The notes below the pieces were generated by a model. It ran no database searches. It had not been told where the DNA came from and saw only the letters and a program-made list of their open reading frames with translations. Of a DNA stretch of 64,000 nt, positions 47,601 through 57,651 are shown one piece after another; positions within the stretch are counted from its first letter, which is position 1, and each line of letters opens with the position of its first letter. Source of the stretch: Corbicula japonica (Eukaryota; Mollusca; Bivalvia; Venerida; Cyrenidae); the NCBI GenBank assembly GCA_038501625.1, contig JAZAYU010000013.1, forward strand, positions 310,001 through 374,000. Reading direction: 5' to 3'. A program made the position numbers and the translations under genes.

Positions 47601-50600
47601 CAAGGTCAAGGTCACTGTTACTAAAAATACAATTTTCTTGACCGGGCTGTAACTTCCTTATGAATGGAGGGATTTCAAAATAACTTGGCACAAATGTTCA
47701 CCATGACAAGGCGGTGTGTCGCGTACAACACCCATGCCTGTAGGTCCGAGGTCAAGGTCACTGTTACTAAAAATAGAATTTTGTTGGAAAAATCGTGTCC
47801 GCTCTGTAACTTTGTTATTTCTTATTGGATTTTAAAATAACTTGGTATGAATGTTCACCATATCAAGACGGTGTGTCGCGTACAATACCCATGCCTGTAG
47901 GTCCAAGGTCAAGGTCACTGTTACTAAAAATAGAATTTTCTTGTCCGGGCTGTAACTTCCTTATAAATGGAGGGATTTCAAAATAACTTGGCACAAATGT
48001 TCACCATGACAAGGCGGTGTGTCGCGTACAACACCCATGCCTGTAGGTCCAAGGTCAAGGTCACTGTTACTAAAAATAGAATTTTGTTGGAAAAATCGTG
48101 TCCTGTCTGTAACTTTCTTATTTCTTATTGGATTTTAAAATAACTTGGTATGACTGTTCACCATATCGAGACGGTGTGTCGCGTACAGTACCCATGCCTG
48201 TAGGTCCAAGGTCAAGGTCACTGTTACTAAAAATAGAATTTTCTTGTCCGGGCTGTAACTTCCTTATGAATGGATGGATTTCAAAATAACTTGGCACAAA
48301 TGTTTACCATGACAAGGCGGTGTGTCGCCTACAACACCCATGCCTGTAGGTCCAAGGTCAAGGTCACTGTTACTAAAAATAAAATTTTGTTATTAAAGTC
48401 TTGTCTGCTCTCTAACTTTGTTATTTCTTATTGGATTTTAAAATAACTTGGTATAAATGTTTATTATATCAAGACGATGTGTTGTGTACAATACCCATGC
48501 CTGTAGGTCCAAGGTCAAGGTCACTGTTTCAAAAAATAGAAATTTCTTGTACTAGCTATAACTTCATTATTAACAGAGTGATTTCAAAATAATTTGGCAG
48601 AAATGTTCACTATGACAAGGCGTTGTGTTGTGTATAATTCCCATGCCTGTAGGTCCAAGGTCAAGGTCACTATTACTAAAACCAGAATTTTCTTGTCTGG
48701 GCTGTGAGTTTGTTATTACTTATTAGATTTTCAATTAACTTGCTATAAATGTTCACCATGACAAACATGCATAGCGGGGGCATCCGTGTCCTATGGACAC
48801 ATTTCTAGTCTTTCATTAATTTTTATTAATTTTTCAAACACTTGTTTCTGAATCAGTATAAATTCCAGTTTGAAATGAAGCCCCATTCTCAGAGAGAAAT
48901 GGGGGACATTGGTCACACTTTTTTGTTGACTATCAAGATATTTTTATATATTTACAGACTAAACCAGTTCATATCCCAGACAGACCAAAAGAGTACAAGC
49001 CACGTGAACCTTTGGAATTCATCAGAAATATTTGGGGTAAATATTAGTAAATAAGAGATTTTTCCCAAAAAATATTAACCCCTTACTCCACAGATATAGG
49101 TTTTAACAGGTGACTGACCTGTGTAAATCTAGATCAGATGACATGGATCTGTACTGATTTCCTCTTGGTTAGAAATAACCCAATGAATCCAAAAGCAAAC
49201 AGTTTAGACCTGATCAGACAGCATAGAATGTGCATTTGAATCTGGATCTACACTGTTCACCCATGGATAACTGCCATATCCCATGTAGTAAAGGGTTACA
49301 CATACCAAAAAAAGTGTAAACGTTGGTTTCCATTTTCAGTATAGCCCAAAATCCCCACTACACCCCAACCTCCAAGAGAAAAAAATGGAAATCATTACAC
49401 TAATGACTAAATTAACCCTTTCCTCCATATATATGCATTTTTACACATGTGCAACCAGTGTAGATCCAGATTAGCCGGCACATTCAGGATCTGCACTTGG
49501 TCGTATTTTCGTCAGAAATAACCTTACGAATCAAAAAGAAATAAAAAATTAGATCCTGATCAGACGGCACGGATTAAATTAATTTGTTCACCTAGCATCA
49601 ATGCGGATGTTACTTTGGAAATATAATTCTTAAATGAACACTGCACTTTTCTAATCAGAGTCAACTCTGTTTGCTATTCAGTCAATAAATTTCTGAAAAA
49701 CATGCCTTTGAACAATTTAATGAATTCATATTCAAAGAAAGTAAAGTCTTTTTCGCATTTAGCATGTTAAGGTCTGACACCATTTGAAGCATTAAGTTTT
49801 GTTAACATAAATCTACATGTATATAGATAATTGATATACAAATGTATTTGTGACTAGGATCAAGTGCTGGAGCTGGCAGTGGAGATTTCCATGTGTACAG
49901 AGGTGTCAGAAGACGAGAATATGCCCGACAGAAATTCAGGAAGGAAAGAGATGAAAAGGTGAACTTACTGGATTAAAGGATGACACAGAGCTAGAAATTA
50001 ATATATGTTATCTGAAAATCACTGATATACTATAAATTGTAAAACTGGAAGAATTATCAACTGGCAACTATTAAGCCTTTCCTCCATATATACACATTTT
50101 TATGCATGTGCAACTAGTGTAGATCCAGATCAGCCGGCATATCCATGCCATCAGATCTATATCTGCACTGGTGGCATTTTGGTCAGAATTAACCTAATGA
50201 ATAAAGTGCCGGCTGATCTGGATCTAAACTATTCGCCCTGGCAATAAAGGTGTATCTATGGAGGAAAGGGTTAAAACAGTTAAGGGCATTCAAAGTTTCT
50301 AAATACATTCTGAATTGAGACTTAGTACCATCTTGAATATTGATAGACACTTTAACCCTTTACTTCATGTATACAACTTTTATCGTGCCATCTGATCTGG
50401 ATCTACTCTGTTTGCTACTTGGTCAGAAAAAATCTAATGGCGAACAGTGTAGATCCTGATGGTACAGCACAGATGTTCCAGCTGATCTGGATTTACAGTG
50501 TGTGCCCAAGCAATAAAAGAGTGTTTGTGAAATAAAGTGTTAATTATATTTATTATTTGACATGACGTTCAAATGATGTAGTATATTTCAACTGCTATGC

Positions 50601-53366
50601 ATCATTCTTACTAAAGCAATTAGTATGGCTTAATTTCATTATTCTTATAATTTTATTGACAAAGACGGACTTACTGAAATTAAAATTCTTTCAGTTGTGC
50701 ATATTTTTTTTATAAACAAGCAATATTTTCTTGTTATTGTTGGATCAGTTTTCGAAATAAGCAACAAACTGAGTAAATGATATGAAGTAAGACATATTTT
50801 GTCTTGTTGATGATCTATTATTCCCTGGTTAATGTAGGAAGAAGCGGATGAGGCATATCGTCAGAAGATGGAGGAAAATCAGAAATCTGCCGAGGAACGG
50901 ACTGCCAAGAAACGTGCTAAAAGGTGACAATCTGATACTTAACATCTGTTGATATATAAGCTTTGACCATGTCTTGAAATCTCTTTTACTGAAAGGTCTT
51001 TGCATCTTGTTGAAGTTTGTGTTCTAGTTTAAAATACATTAATATGTACCAAGCAAATTTTTTTTTAAAGGCCACTATCGCAAATAATGTTGCATAAATA
51101 TGCTCGTCTTTTCCTTAGTAAATAGTTCGACCCATTAGTCTGACAAAGTAAGGATACAGCCTTTATGACTTGCTGCATTACTGAAATTCACAGGTTTCTT
51201 CATAGAATTCTCACACTCATGACTGGACAACATGTCTGTTATACCTGCTCTCCTTGAAACTGAAGTTTTGGTAATTTTCCAATACTTGTTGTAGCAAAAT
51301 AAGCTCTATGGTCTAGTGACAAACTTCTTTTAGTCCTTCATACGCTTGATGCATTTTCATGCAAATGTGCCAGTCAGCATATTTTTTACCTATTGTTTTA
51401 CAAAGGGGATGTGCAGGTCAACAAACTTAAACTCCAATTAAGATATTGGTACCATTAATTTCTCATGTCTTAACCTTTTCCCTTCTCCCTTCTTGTTTTC
51501 CTTAAATCACTTGGCAACAAGTATTGATCTAGATCTCTGTGCTGTCTGATCTGGATCTAAACTCTTATCATCTTGTTCAGAAATAATGAATCTTAAAATG
51601 ATAATTGTAAATCATGATCAGACTGCACAGAGCGCATGCTGATCAAGATCTACACTGGTAGCATTTACATAATAAGCTGTATCCAGTGAGTTAAAGTTAA
51701 TCATAGCATCCAGGCCGAAAATCATTTGTAATACTTAAAACACTAAATTATCCATAGAAATTTTTTTCCCTCTTACTTGCAAATAAAACTGGACACCAAC
51801 TTTCATGACTGTTACAAAAATTCTTTAAGAAAGTACATGTAGTACTTTGTATATTGTATTGTCTACAGTGGCATCTCGTTCTTTGTAACAGTGACAGTCA
51901 GCTCATTTAAGCTTGCTTACTTATATAAGTGTGATGAAATTGAGGGACAATGCTATTTGATTTGCTTTCATCTGATTTTATGAAATTATCTTTACATCCC
52001 AGTTGGACACATGTTTTAGTTTTACCTTTTACTCCATATACACATAAGAGTTTTAACGCTTGTATAAACAGTGTGGATCCAGGTCAGCTGGTACGTCCCT
52101 GCTTCTTGGTAAGAAATGACCTAATGAATCTAACAGAGAATATTGTTGATCCAGATATACAATTTAAGTTGTTCACTTTCACTTTTGCCAAATCTACACC
52201 AGAGTGGTCTGTTTCTTACATGTATGACACCAAAAAAGGTTATATTAAAATTATTTAGTATGCTAACTTTCTGTTGTAACATAATCAAATTAATTAGTTC
52301 ATTTACCATTGTGTACTTTTGTTATCAGATTGAAAAAGAAACAGAAGCAGAAAAATAAAAAGCCAAAGAAAGAAGGTATGTTACTATTACATCTTTGACT
52401 GTTTTTGCATACATAAAGGCTCCAATAATTTCCAATCACAACACAAGCCCTGAAGGATGAAGAAATAGGGGATCCTTTTGCTTACTTTGTTTGATTGATT
52501 GTAAATACGCATTTGAATGCACAGTGAAGTCTTACAGTGCGAATATTTTATGTGAAGAAGCTATGACTACATTGTGGAAGGTGGTTGGTTTGATCTACTT
52601 AAGTGTCGGCCCTTGCATACAGTCTGCCAAACGAGGCATCAGGGGTCTTCCAATATATAAAACTTGGCAGTTGTCATGTTACCTTAACTGTTGGTGTGAT
52701 ATTAAATACAAAAACAATCATATTGAGTTGATTAACAGCTTTTCTCTATCCCTGTCATCAATATTGTACTTTACCTGACAGAAGGATTGATTTGATGGGA
52801 AAAGAACTGCATGAGCAGTTCTGTACTGCATGAGCAGTTCTGTAACATGTTCCCTTCAATTCAGGGTTGGTATGTTGCCATGTGTTAGTCATAAAGATAT
52901 GTAATGGCATAGTTACTTAATAAGTAACTACTTTGTTTTTCTAAAAGTAATAGGTATGTTCAGTTTTGTGCAGATATGCATGGCACCAAATTGTTGTATG
53001 ACATACAAAACAGTCCAGTTTATGCAATGTCATTATTTTAGGTAACTTTTCTATAGTATTTGTGTATGTACTGAAGGTGTACAAGTAAATTAATCTACTG
53101 CAGAACCTTCTGATGAAGAAGACGATGAAGAGGATGAGCTAAGTGATAATGAAGAACAATGTCAAGATAGTGGTGATAAAACTTGTAGTGATAGCAACAG
53201 GGGAGAGAATGAGGACAAACAAGGGGAGGGAACTCCCAATAGTGATGTTGGCAACAGTGAGAGCAATATAAAACAGGAAGCTGACAATACAGACAGTGAT
53301 AGTACAGAAAGTAAAGCTGGACAAGACACAGAGACTAAACCCAAAACAGAAAGTGAAAGTGAATAG
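44668..53366 (+). CDS. PRKRIP1: PRKR-interacting protein 1 homologue, six exons, 225 aa
   Basis: Exons: 44668-44769, 48958-49036, 49858-49958, 50838-50923, 52329-52375 and 53104-53366 (stop TAG 53364-53366), all with GT/AG ends and matching phase (678 nt). Exon 1 gives [21 protein letters not shown] and RLEKLMSNP, the characteristic start of the family. Exon 2 has [19 protein letters not shown], exon 3 [15 protein letters not shown] and RRREYARQ. Exons 4-5 are a charged helix ([15 protein letters not shown]) ending in Lys-rich runs that look like nuclear localisation signals. Exon 6 is an acidic, Ser/Asp/Glu-rich tail of about 87 residues, longer than the tail of the human protein (about 184 aa in total). 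In mammals this protein binds double-stranded RNA and PKR and is found in the spliceosome C complex; nuclear splicing is the likely conserved role. An upstream in-frame start at 44620 is less likely, because the family begins at MADKNKEK. Confidence 0.92.
45481..45577. repeat. Inverted pair of repeat monomers (hairpin)
   Basis: CAGTCAATATTGTCTCATTG at the left pairs with CAATGAGACAATATTGACTG at the right, with further pairing through GAGGTTAACATT. The sequence is a monomer end of the 147-bp array that follows, in both orientations. The SINE begins right after it. Confidence 0.8.
45578..45812 (+). mobile_element. tRNA-derived SINE with Meta-domain-like tail
   Basis: The head GGCCTCCGTGGCTGAGTGAT holds an A-box (TGGCTGAGTG), and GTGGTTTCGAGTCCTGCC a B-box, spaced as in a tRNA. 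Past the tRNA part comes CACCTGGGATCTTCCTCCAC then CAGAAAATAGCTGGAA, which resembles the conserved central domain shared by many mollusc SINEs (Meta domain, as I recall it). It lies in PRKRIP1 intron 1 in the sense direction. Confidence 0.75.
45880..46470 (+). repeat. Diverged tandem array, about 147-bp unit
   Basis: The mark CAATGAGACA (or its variants) falls near 46015, 46163, 46309 and 46457, spaced 146-148 bp. Units share AAAGATCAAGGTCACA and GAAAGCTTGTCC(A/G)GCC. It is clearly related to, but older than, the array in the next element. Confidence 0.75.
46476..48808 (+). mobile_element. Pearl/Helentron-like non-autonomous element with 303-bp dimer array
   Basis: The 5' part has ATGCCCCCGC (46483-46492) within a hairpin GCCATATAATGGCGG, then a GTGGGTGGGTGGG/GT microsatellite. 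The body is a tandem array. The 3' part has the exact inverse GCGGGGGCAT (48774-48783), a hairpin GTGTCC-TAT-GGACAC and the end ATTTCTAG before T. Subterminal inverted repeats, a hairpin near the 3' end and a CTAG terminus are hallmarks of Helitron/Helentron-related non-autonomous elements such as oyster pearl. It encodes no Rep/helicase and sits inside PRKRIP1 intron 1 on the sense strand. Confidence 0.75.
46610..48745 (+). repeat. Tandem array of alternating 146- and 157-bp units
   Basis: GTGTGTCGCG (or close variants) occurs at 46659, 46805, 46962, 47108, 47265, 47411, 47568, 47714, 47871, 48017, 48174 and 48320, so spacing alternates exactly between 146 and 157 bp: a 303-bp dimer, about seven copies. 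Monomer types differ (GGTATGAATGTTCACCATAT against GGCACAAATGTTCACCATGA). Divergence rises after 48,370. Nearly every unit holds GGTCCAAGGTCAAGGTCACT. Confidence 0.92.
49076..49298. repeat. MITE family A, copy 11, in a PRKRIP1 intron
   Basis: TTAACCCCTTACTCCACAGA to GTAGTAAAGGGTTA; it begins 40 bp after the exon 2 donor. Confidence 0.75.
49412..49580. repeat. MITE family A, copy 12, right end lost
   Basis: TTAACCCTTTCCTCCATATA is intact at the left; the interior runs to GATCCTGATCAGACGGCACG and then stops matching. Confidence 0.75.
50071..50274. repeat. MITE family A, copy 13
   Basis: TTAAGCCTTTCCTCCATATA to TCTATGGAGGAAAGGGTTAA, with part of the middle deleted. Confidence 0.85.
50352..50543. 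repeat. MITE family A, copy 14, diverged
   Basis: TTAACCCTTTACTTCATGTA to GAAATAAAGTGTTAA; interior GTGTAGATCCTGATGGTACA. Confidence 0.75.
51470..51697. repeat. MITE family A, copy 15, degenerate
   Basis: CTTAACCTTTTCCCTTCTCC, GATCATGATCAGACTGCACA-like interior and GTGAGTTAAAGTTAA at the right. Confidence 0.55.
52020..52165. repeat. MITE family A, copy 16, partial
   Basis: TTTACCTTTTACTCCATATA and GTGTGGATCCAGGTCAGCTG are recognisable; the right half is missing. Confidence 0.5.
52803..52845. repeat. Tandem copy of a short palindrome
   Basis: ACTGCATGAGCAGTTCTGT occurs twice in a row, and each copy is itself a small hairpin (GAACTGC-ATGA-GCAGTTC). Confidence 0.8.
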
Positions 53367-53619
53367 TATTTGAAAGATTGGGTGTGTTTCAGAAATGAGT
53401 AATTTAAAAAATACACAAGTGTGTGATATTAATAAAAAGTACCAGCTTTTTCTAAGAATAAAATTGATGGAAAATACTTATGCTAAAATTGTACAAGCAA
53501 TGGTAGATGTCAAACAATATATTGTGGATTTATTTTTGTGAGCATGAAAGTTGAAATCAATACTTTAAGAATATTATTCACACTGTCAGGAAGTCAGGAA
53601 GAGTATTGTTTTGTAGCAC

Positions 53620-53625
53620 AATAAA
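53620..53625 (+). terminator. Polyadenylation signal for PRKRIP1
   Basis: AATAAA 254 bp after the PRKRIP1 stop codon. An AATAAA-like site nearer 53432 and AATAAA at 53458 are alternatives. Confidence 0.4.
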
Positions 53626-53764
53626 TTATCGAACTGATGTATAATAATCAACGGTGGAGCAAACCAGTAAATTACAAATCAGATTTGCTGCTTTGACAAT
53701 GTACTAGCCACTACGGGGATTTTAGTGATAGTTTTGGTATACAAAGCACTATAATAAATCATGC

Positions 53765-54004
53765 TTAACCCTTTCCTCCATATGCATGCCTTTAAGGCAT
53801 GAGTGTCCAGTGTAGATCCAGATCAGCCTGCACATCGATGCCCTCTGATCAGGATTGGCACTGTTCATTTTTTTTATTTGTTAGGTTATTTCTCAACAAA
53901 GTCAAAAAGTGCAGATCCTTATCAGATGGCACAAATGTGCCAGCTGATCTGGATCTACACTGGTCACACATGTAAAAAGGTGTATCAATGGAGTGAAGGG
54001 TTAA
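53765..54004. repeat. TTAA-flanked MITE family A, copy 17
   Basis: TTAACCCTTTCCTCCATATG to CAATGGAGTGAAGGGTTAA, with a complete interior. Confidence 0.88.
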
Positions 54005-54096
54005 CCACAAGTTATATAAAATTGAACCTTAATTTTAACTGTAATAAATATTTTAAATATGACAAGAAATGGTTTATTTCCCCATGAGTGATCTTT

Positions 54097-54241
54097 GCCG
54101 AAGATCATAAAACTAAATCTGGAGATCAGTCTCAAATCTCAAGCATCTGATTGGCTGAAATGGCGACCAGTCGCCATTTCAGCCAATCAGATCCTTGAGA
54201 TTTGAGACTGATCTCAAAACTTAGTTTTATGACCTTGGGCC
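54097..54241. repeat. Palindromic MITE family B, intact copy
   Basis: CCGAAGATCATAAAACTAAA to TTAGTTTTATGACCTTGGGC; the arms meet at GGCGACCAGTCGCC and are nearly identical over about 60 bp. Confidence 0.9.
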
Positions 54242-54292
54242 CTTTTGTGATTTTCTCCAATCAGAAAGCTATTATTGAGAATTATCATAGTT

Positions 54293-54526
54293 CAACCCTT
54301 TCATCTATTAATAGGCCTATTTGTCATGGGCAAACAGTGTAGATCCAGATCAGCTGGCACATATGTGCCATCTTGTCAGGATCAACACTGTTTGCTTTTT
54401 GATTAATGTGGTTATTTCTGACCAAAACAGTGCAGATCCTGATCTGACGGCATGGATGTGCTGGCTGATCTGGATCTGCTCTGTTTGATCCTGCGATAAA
54501 TGGCGTATATATGGAGGAAAGGGTTA
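54293..54526. repeat. MITE family A, copy 18
   Basis: TCAACCCTTTCATCTATTAA to TATATGGAGGAAAGGGTTAA. The left TTAA is changed to TCAA. Confidence 0.85.
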
Positions 54527-54607
54527 AAACCTGGATTACTGATAACAGAATTTTGGTTACCATGTGTTTTGAAAAACAATAAGTTTTTAACACTATTCAG
54601 TCTTGAA

Positions 54608-54800
54608 TAAGCCCTTCCTCCATATATACTTCTTTATGACTTCTCAGTGAAGTGGGCATTAGTGCTTTCTGATATAAGCATTTTATCATGTGTGCAAGCA
54701 GTGCCATTTGATCTTGATCTGCACTTGTTGCGTCTTGGTCAGAAATAACATAATAAAAAAAGCGAATAGTTTAGATCCTGATGAAATGGCACTAATGCCC
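54608..54800. repeat. MITE family A, copy 19, degenerate
   Basis: AATAAGCCCTTCCTCCATAT and TTTAGATCCTGATGAAATGG; no right end. Confidence 0.6.
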
Positions 54801-55440
54801 ACGTCATTCATATCACTGCAATCAGAGTGTGCTATTTAGTCTCAAACTGATTACTTATGGGGCAGGCTAGGTGACATCTGTATTTCAGACTGCAGACATG
54901 GAGTGCAGAGTTGTACTGTTAACTTGTCCATCAGTTATTTTTTTATTAGACAAATACTTACAAAGAACTGGATATACATGTTTATTCATAAAGCTGTATT
55001 ATTTACATTAGTTACATACTTGTGGTGGAAATAAATCAATCAACAAACAGTGTATCACAAATTTCTGTGAAACAAATCATCAAAGTATGCTACACAATAC
55101 ACTTTATTAAAATTTTTAATGGCAACTTTTCAACCCCAACAAAAAACATTTGGTACATTAATTGTTATTTTATCAGAACACCACTAAAAAATTAATACAG
55201 TATATACATGTAAGTTAGCTCTGAATTGTTGCCACTTTTGTAAAAAAAACACATGATATTTTATATCTTATACCTGTTGAGCTAAATTTAATACTAAAAA
55301 TGAATAATGCACACCAGTTATAGCAAAATACAGCCTCTCTACACAGTCAAACAGAAAGTAGAGGAGAAGAGAAGCATGTATTTATACGCCTTTCCAATAA
55401 ACAGTTTCACAGTCCTGTACGAGTTACTTCCCGTGACCAG
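54801..55440. other. No gene recognised
   Basis: AT-rich intergenic sequence between PRKRIP1 and a small MITE. Confidence 0.5.
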
Positions 55441-55445
55441 GCCCA

Positions 55446-55677
55446 GTGATTATAAAACTTTTTTCATGCTCGACTCAATTTGAGCATGAAAATTTGATGG
55501 CTTTGTTTCTGTTCATTATATAAAATAAAACATTTAAACTGAATATATGGCAAAATTGCTCACAACAACAAGTGTTGAACAGATAGTTATTCCTTATTTA
55601 TGAAGACTGTAAAAGTTTTAGACATTTTAAGTTTGAGCACAGAATTGAGTTGAGCATGAAAAAAGTTTTATAATCAC
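55446..55677. repeat. MITE of 232 bp with 35-bp terminal inverted repeats (family D)
   Basis: GTGATTATAAAACTTTTTTC begins a 35-bp end that recurs inverted at 55643-55677 with one mismatch. A second, inner inverted block (ATGCTCGACTCAATTTGAGC) folds back on the left end. Non-coding; only one copy in this window. Confidence 0.85.
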
Positions 55678-57520
55678 GGAGCCAGATATCAACCCAAAAC
55701 GAGGCTTCACAGGAAAGCTGAACTATCGGACTATGGCTTAAGCACATAAGGCCTAACATAATCCATTAAATTTCAGGTGTGTAATCGTCGCCGCCGGTCG
55801 AAAATAAGTTACTGGTCTGTTATTCTAGTCAGACATTTTTATTTTCACTATTTGTTAGATATTTGCATTTTGAATAATTGAAGAACATGTACCCTTCTTG
55901 TTGATAGTGGGCAGTATGAGACGCGATTCGGATAAACGTGAGTATTAATGTTACGAATTTCTATACAGCATTTTCATCTTTATGTATTTTATACTTAAAA
56001 TTATATTTAACTGGTATGAAATTCGCAAATTGCTAAGACTGGTAATGTACTATACTCTGGAAATTGTGACATGTCAACATTCGGTTACAGCATCTACGTT
56101 ATACTTGTACTCATCTATTACTTGAATTCATCGTACCGTTAATGTTCAATGAACAAATAATTTTGAATTTTTGAAAACGTCACGTATACTTCACAAGCAA
56201 AAATACGGTACGATTGATTCTGTCTTGAAATTAAGAAGGATCAATAAGGTTATCTGATTGTTCGTTTACGTAAGAGTATCATTCATAGAATAAAATTCAA
56301 GGATTCTGATGCTGGCTTCTAATAAAGATGGGGATGCCTGCTTCAAATAATGATGGGAACATTTATATTAACATTAAGACTGCTAAGGTTTCAAATTCTG
56401 TCATTTTGGCGTAAACGCTCAATCGCTTGATTGAATATTTATAAAATGTTCTGCTAAGATGAGTTTCTAATTGATGTCTTATGGTTCTACTTGTCGTATT
56501 AAGGATTAATAATTCATATTACTGCTATATCAAATACTTTTGATACCCGATTCAGTAATTAAGGATTTCGATATACTTATTAATTGGGAGGTGGAGGTAC
56601 ATAAAAAAGTAAACCGATCTCTATTGGTCAGTGATATCTTCTTCTTAGTAATTGACAGGGGACACCTTGTGCGCGACAATTTGGCAGTTTTATGACATGC
56701 CGCTTTCAAAATCAATCGCAGCCGGCATGTCAGTAGTTGATAAGACACGCTAAGCCGGAAACGACACTCAATTTATCCGTGGATAGAACACAGGCTGTTA
56801 GTTTAAGTCGTTTAAAGTAAACCTTGGCGCGAGGAATGACTTTACACTTTTAGTCAAATTAGATTTGTTGTTTTATATATAAACTATTCTTGATAAAAAA
56901 AATTCATTACGCTGATGTGTTATTACTAATTCAACGATAAACGAGAAAATATATTTTAAAAAAGAAATTTCTTGATGAAAAACGAAAGTTGTAGGTACAT
57001 GTTCCCTATTACATTAATACAGCGAGCAATACTTTTTCCTGTATAGTAGTCACGTGACTGAATAGGGGAGGTAACCGAAAAAATCACCGAATTATTGGAA
57101 AGGCGTATAGTGTAATAATTTCAAAATGACCCCACAAAAAAAGAACTAGAGTGGTTATCTCCCTGGAACATTAAAAACGTTTTAAACCTGAATCTAGAGT
57201 GCACAAACCCCACACATGGCCCTTCAGGTTCTTGTATGCATAAAAAAGTGAAGTTGTGTTGCTGAATTATCTCACCCACCCATCTACTCAGCAATGTTGC
57301 AAGCAAAGGCGCATTAATTAACATATACAACGCTAGAAGCTATGTTCATCAAGTAAATACATATTTACAAATTTGTAAATCTGTTTGCTGATGCACAATA
57401 TTTAAATAATACTTGTGTGTCACATGACTGTCTAGTTATTGTTAACATACCATACATGTACAAATATGAGTAAATATTTATATAAAAATCATACAATAAG
57501 AGTTACAGATAGCTTATACT
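55678..57520. other. No gene recognised
   Basis: AT-rich. About 57180-57295 shows weak minus-strand similarity to repeat family F. A minus-strand frame at 57121-57330 belongs to that repeat. Confidence 0.4.
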
Positions 57521-57521
57521 T

Positions 57522-57527
57522 TTTATT
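57522..57527 (-). terminator. Polyadenylation signal for the BTBD gene
   Basis: TTTATT on the plus strand (AATAAA on the minus strand) 125 bp beyond the stop codon. Confidence 0.45.
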
Positions 57528-57651
57528 TTAATAAAACATTATTAGCTTAGCCAAAAAAATCCTATGTGCACATTTTTGAAACAAAACAATGAAGCATATG
57601 CTATGGCAGTTCTATTCAGTTCCATTTTGTGGGTTCGTGGATGTTCATAAT

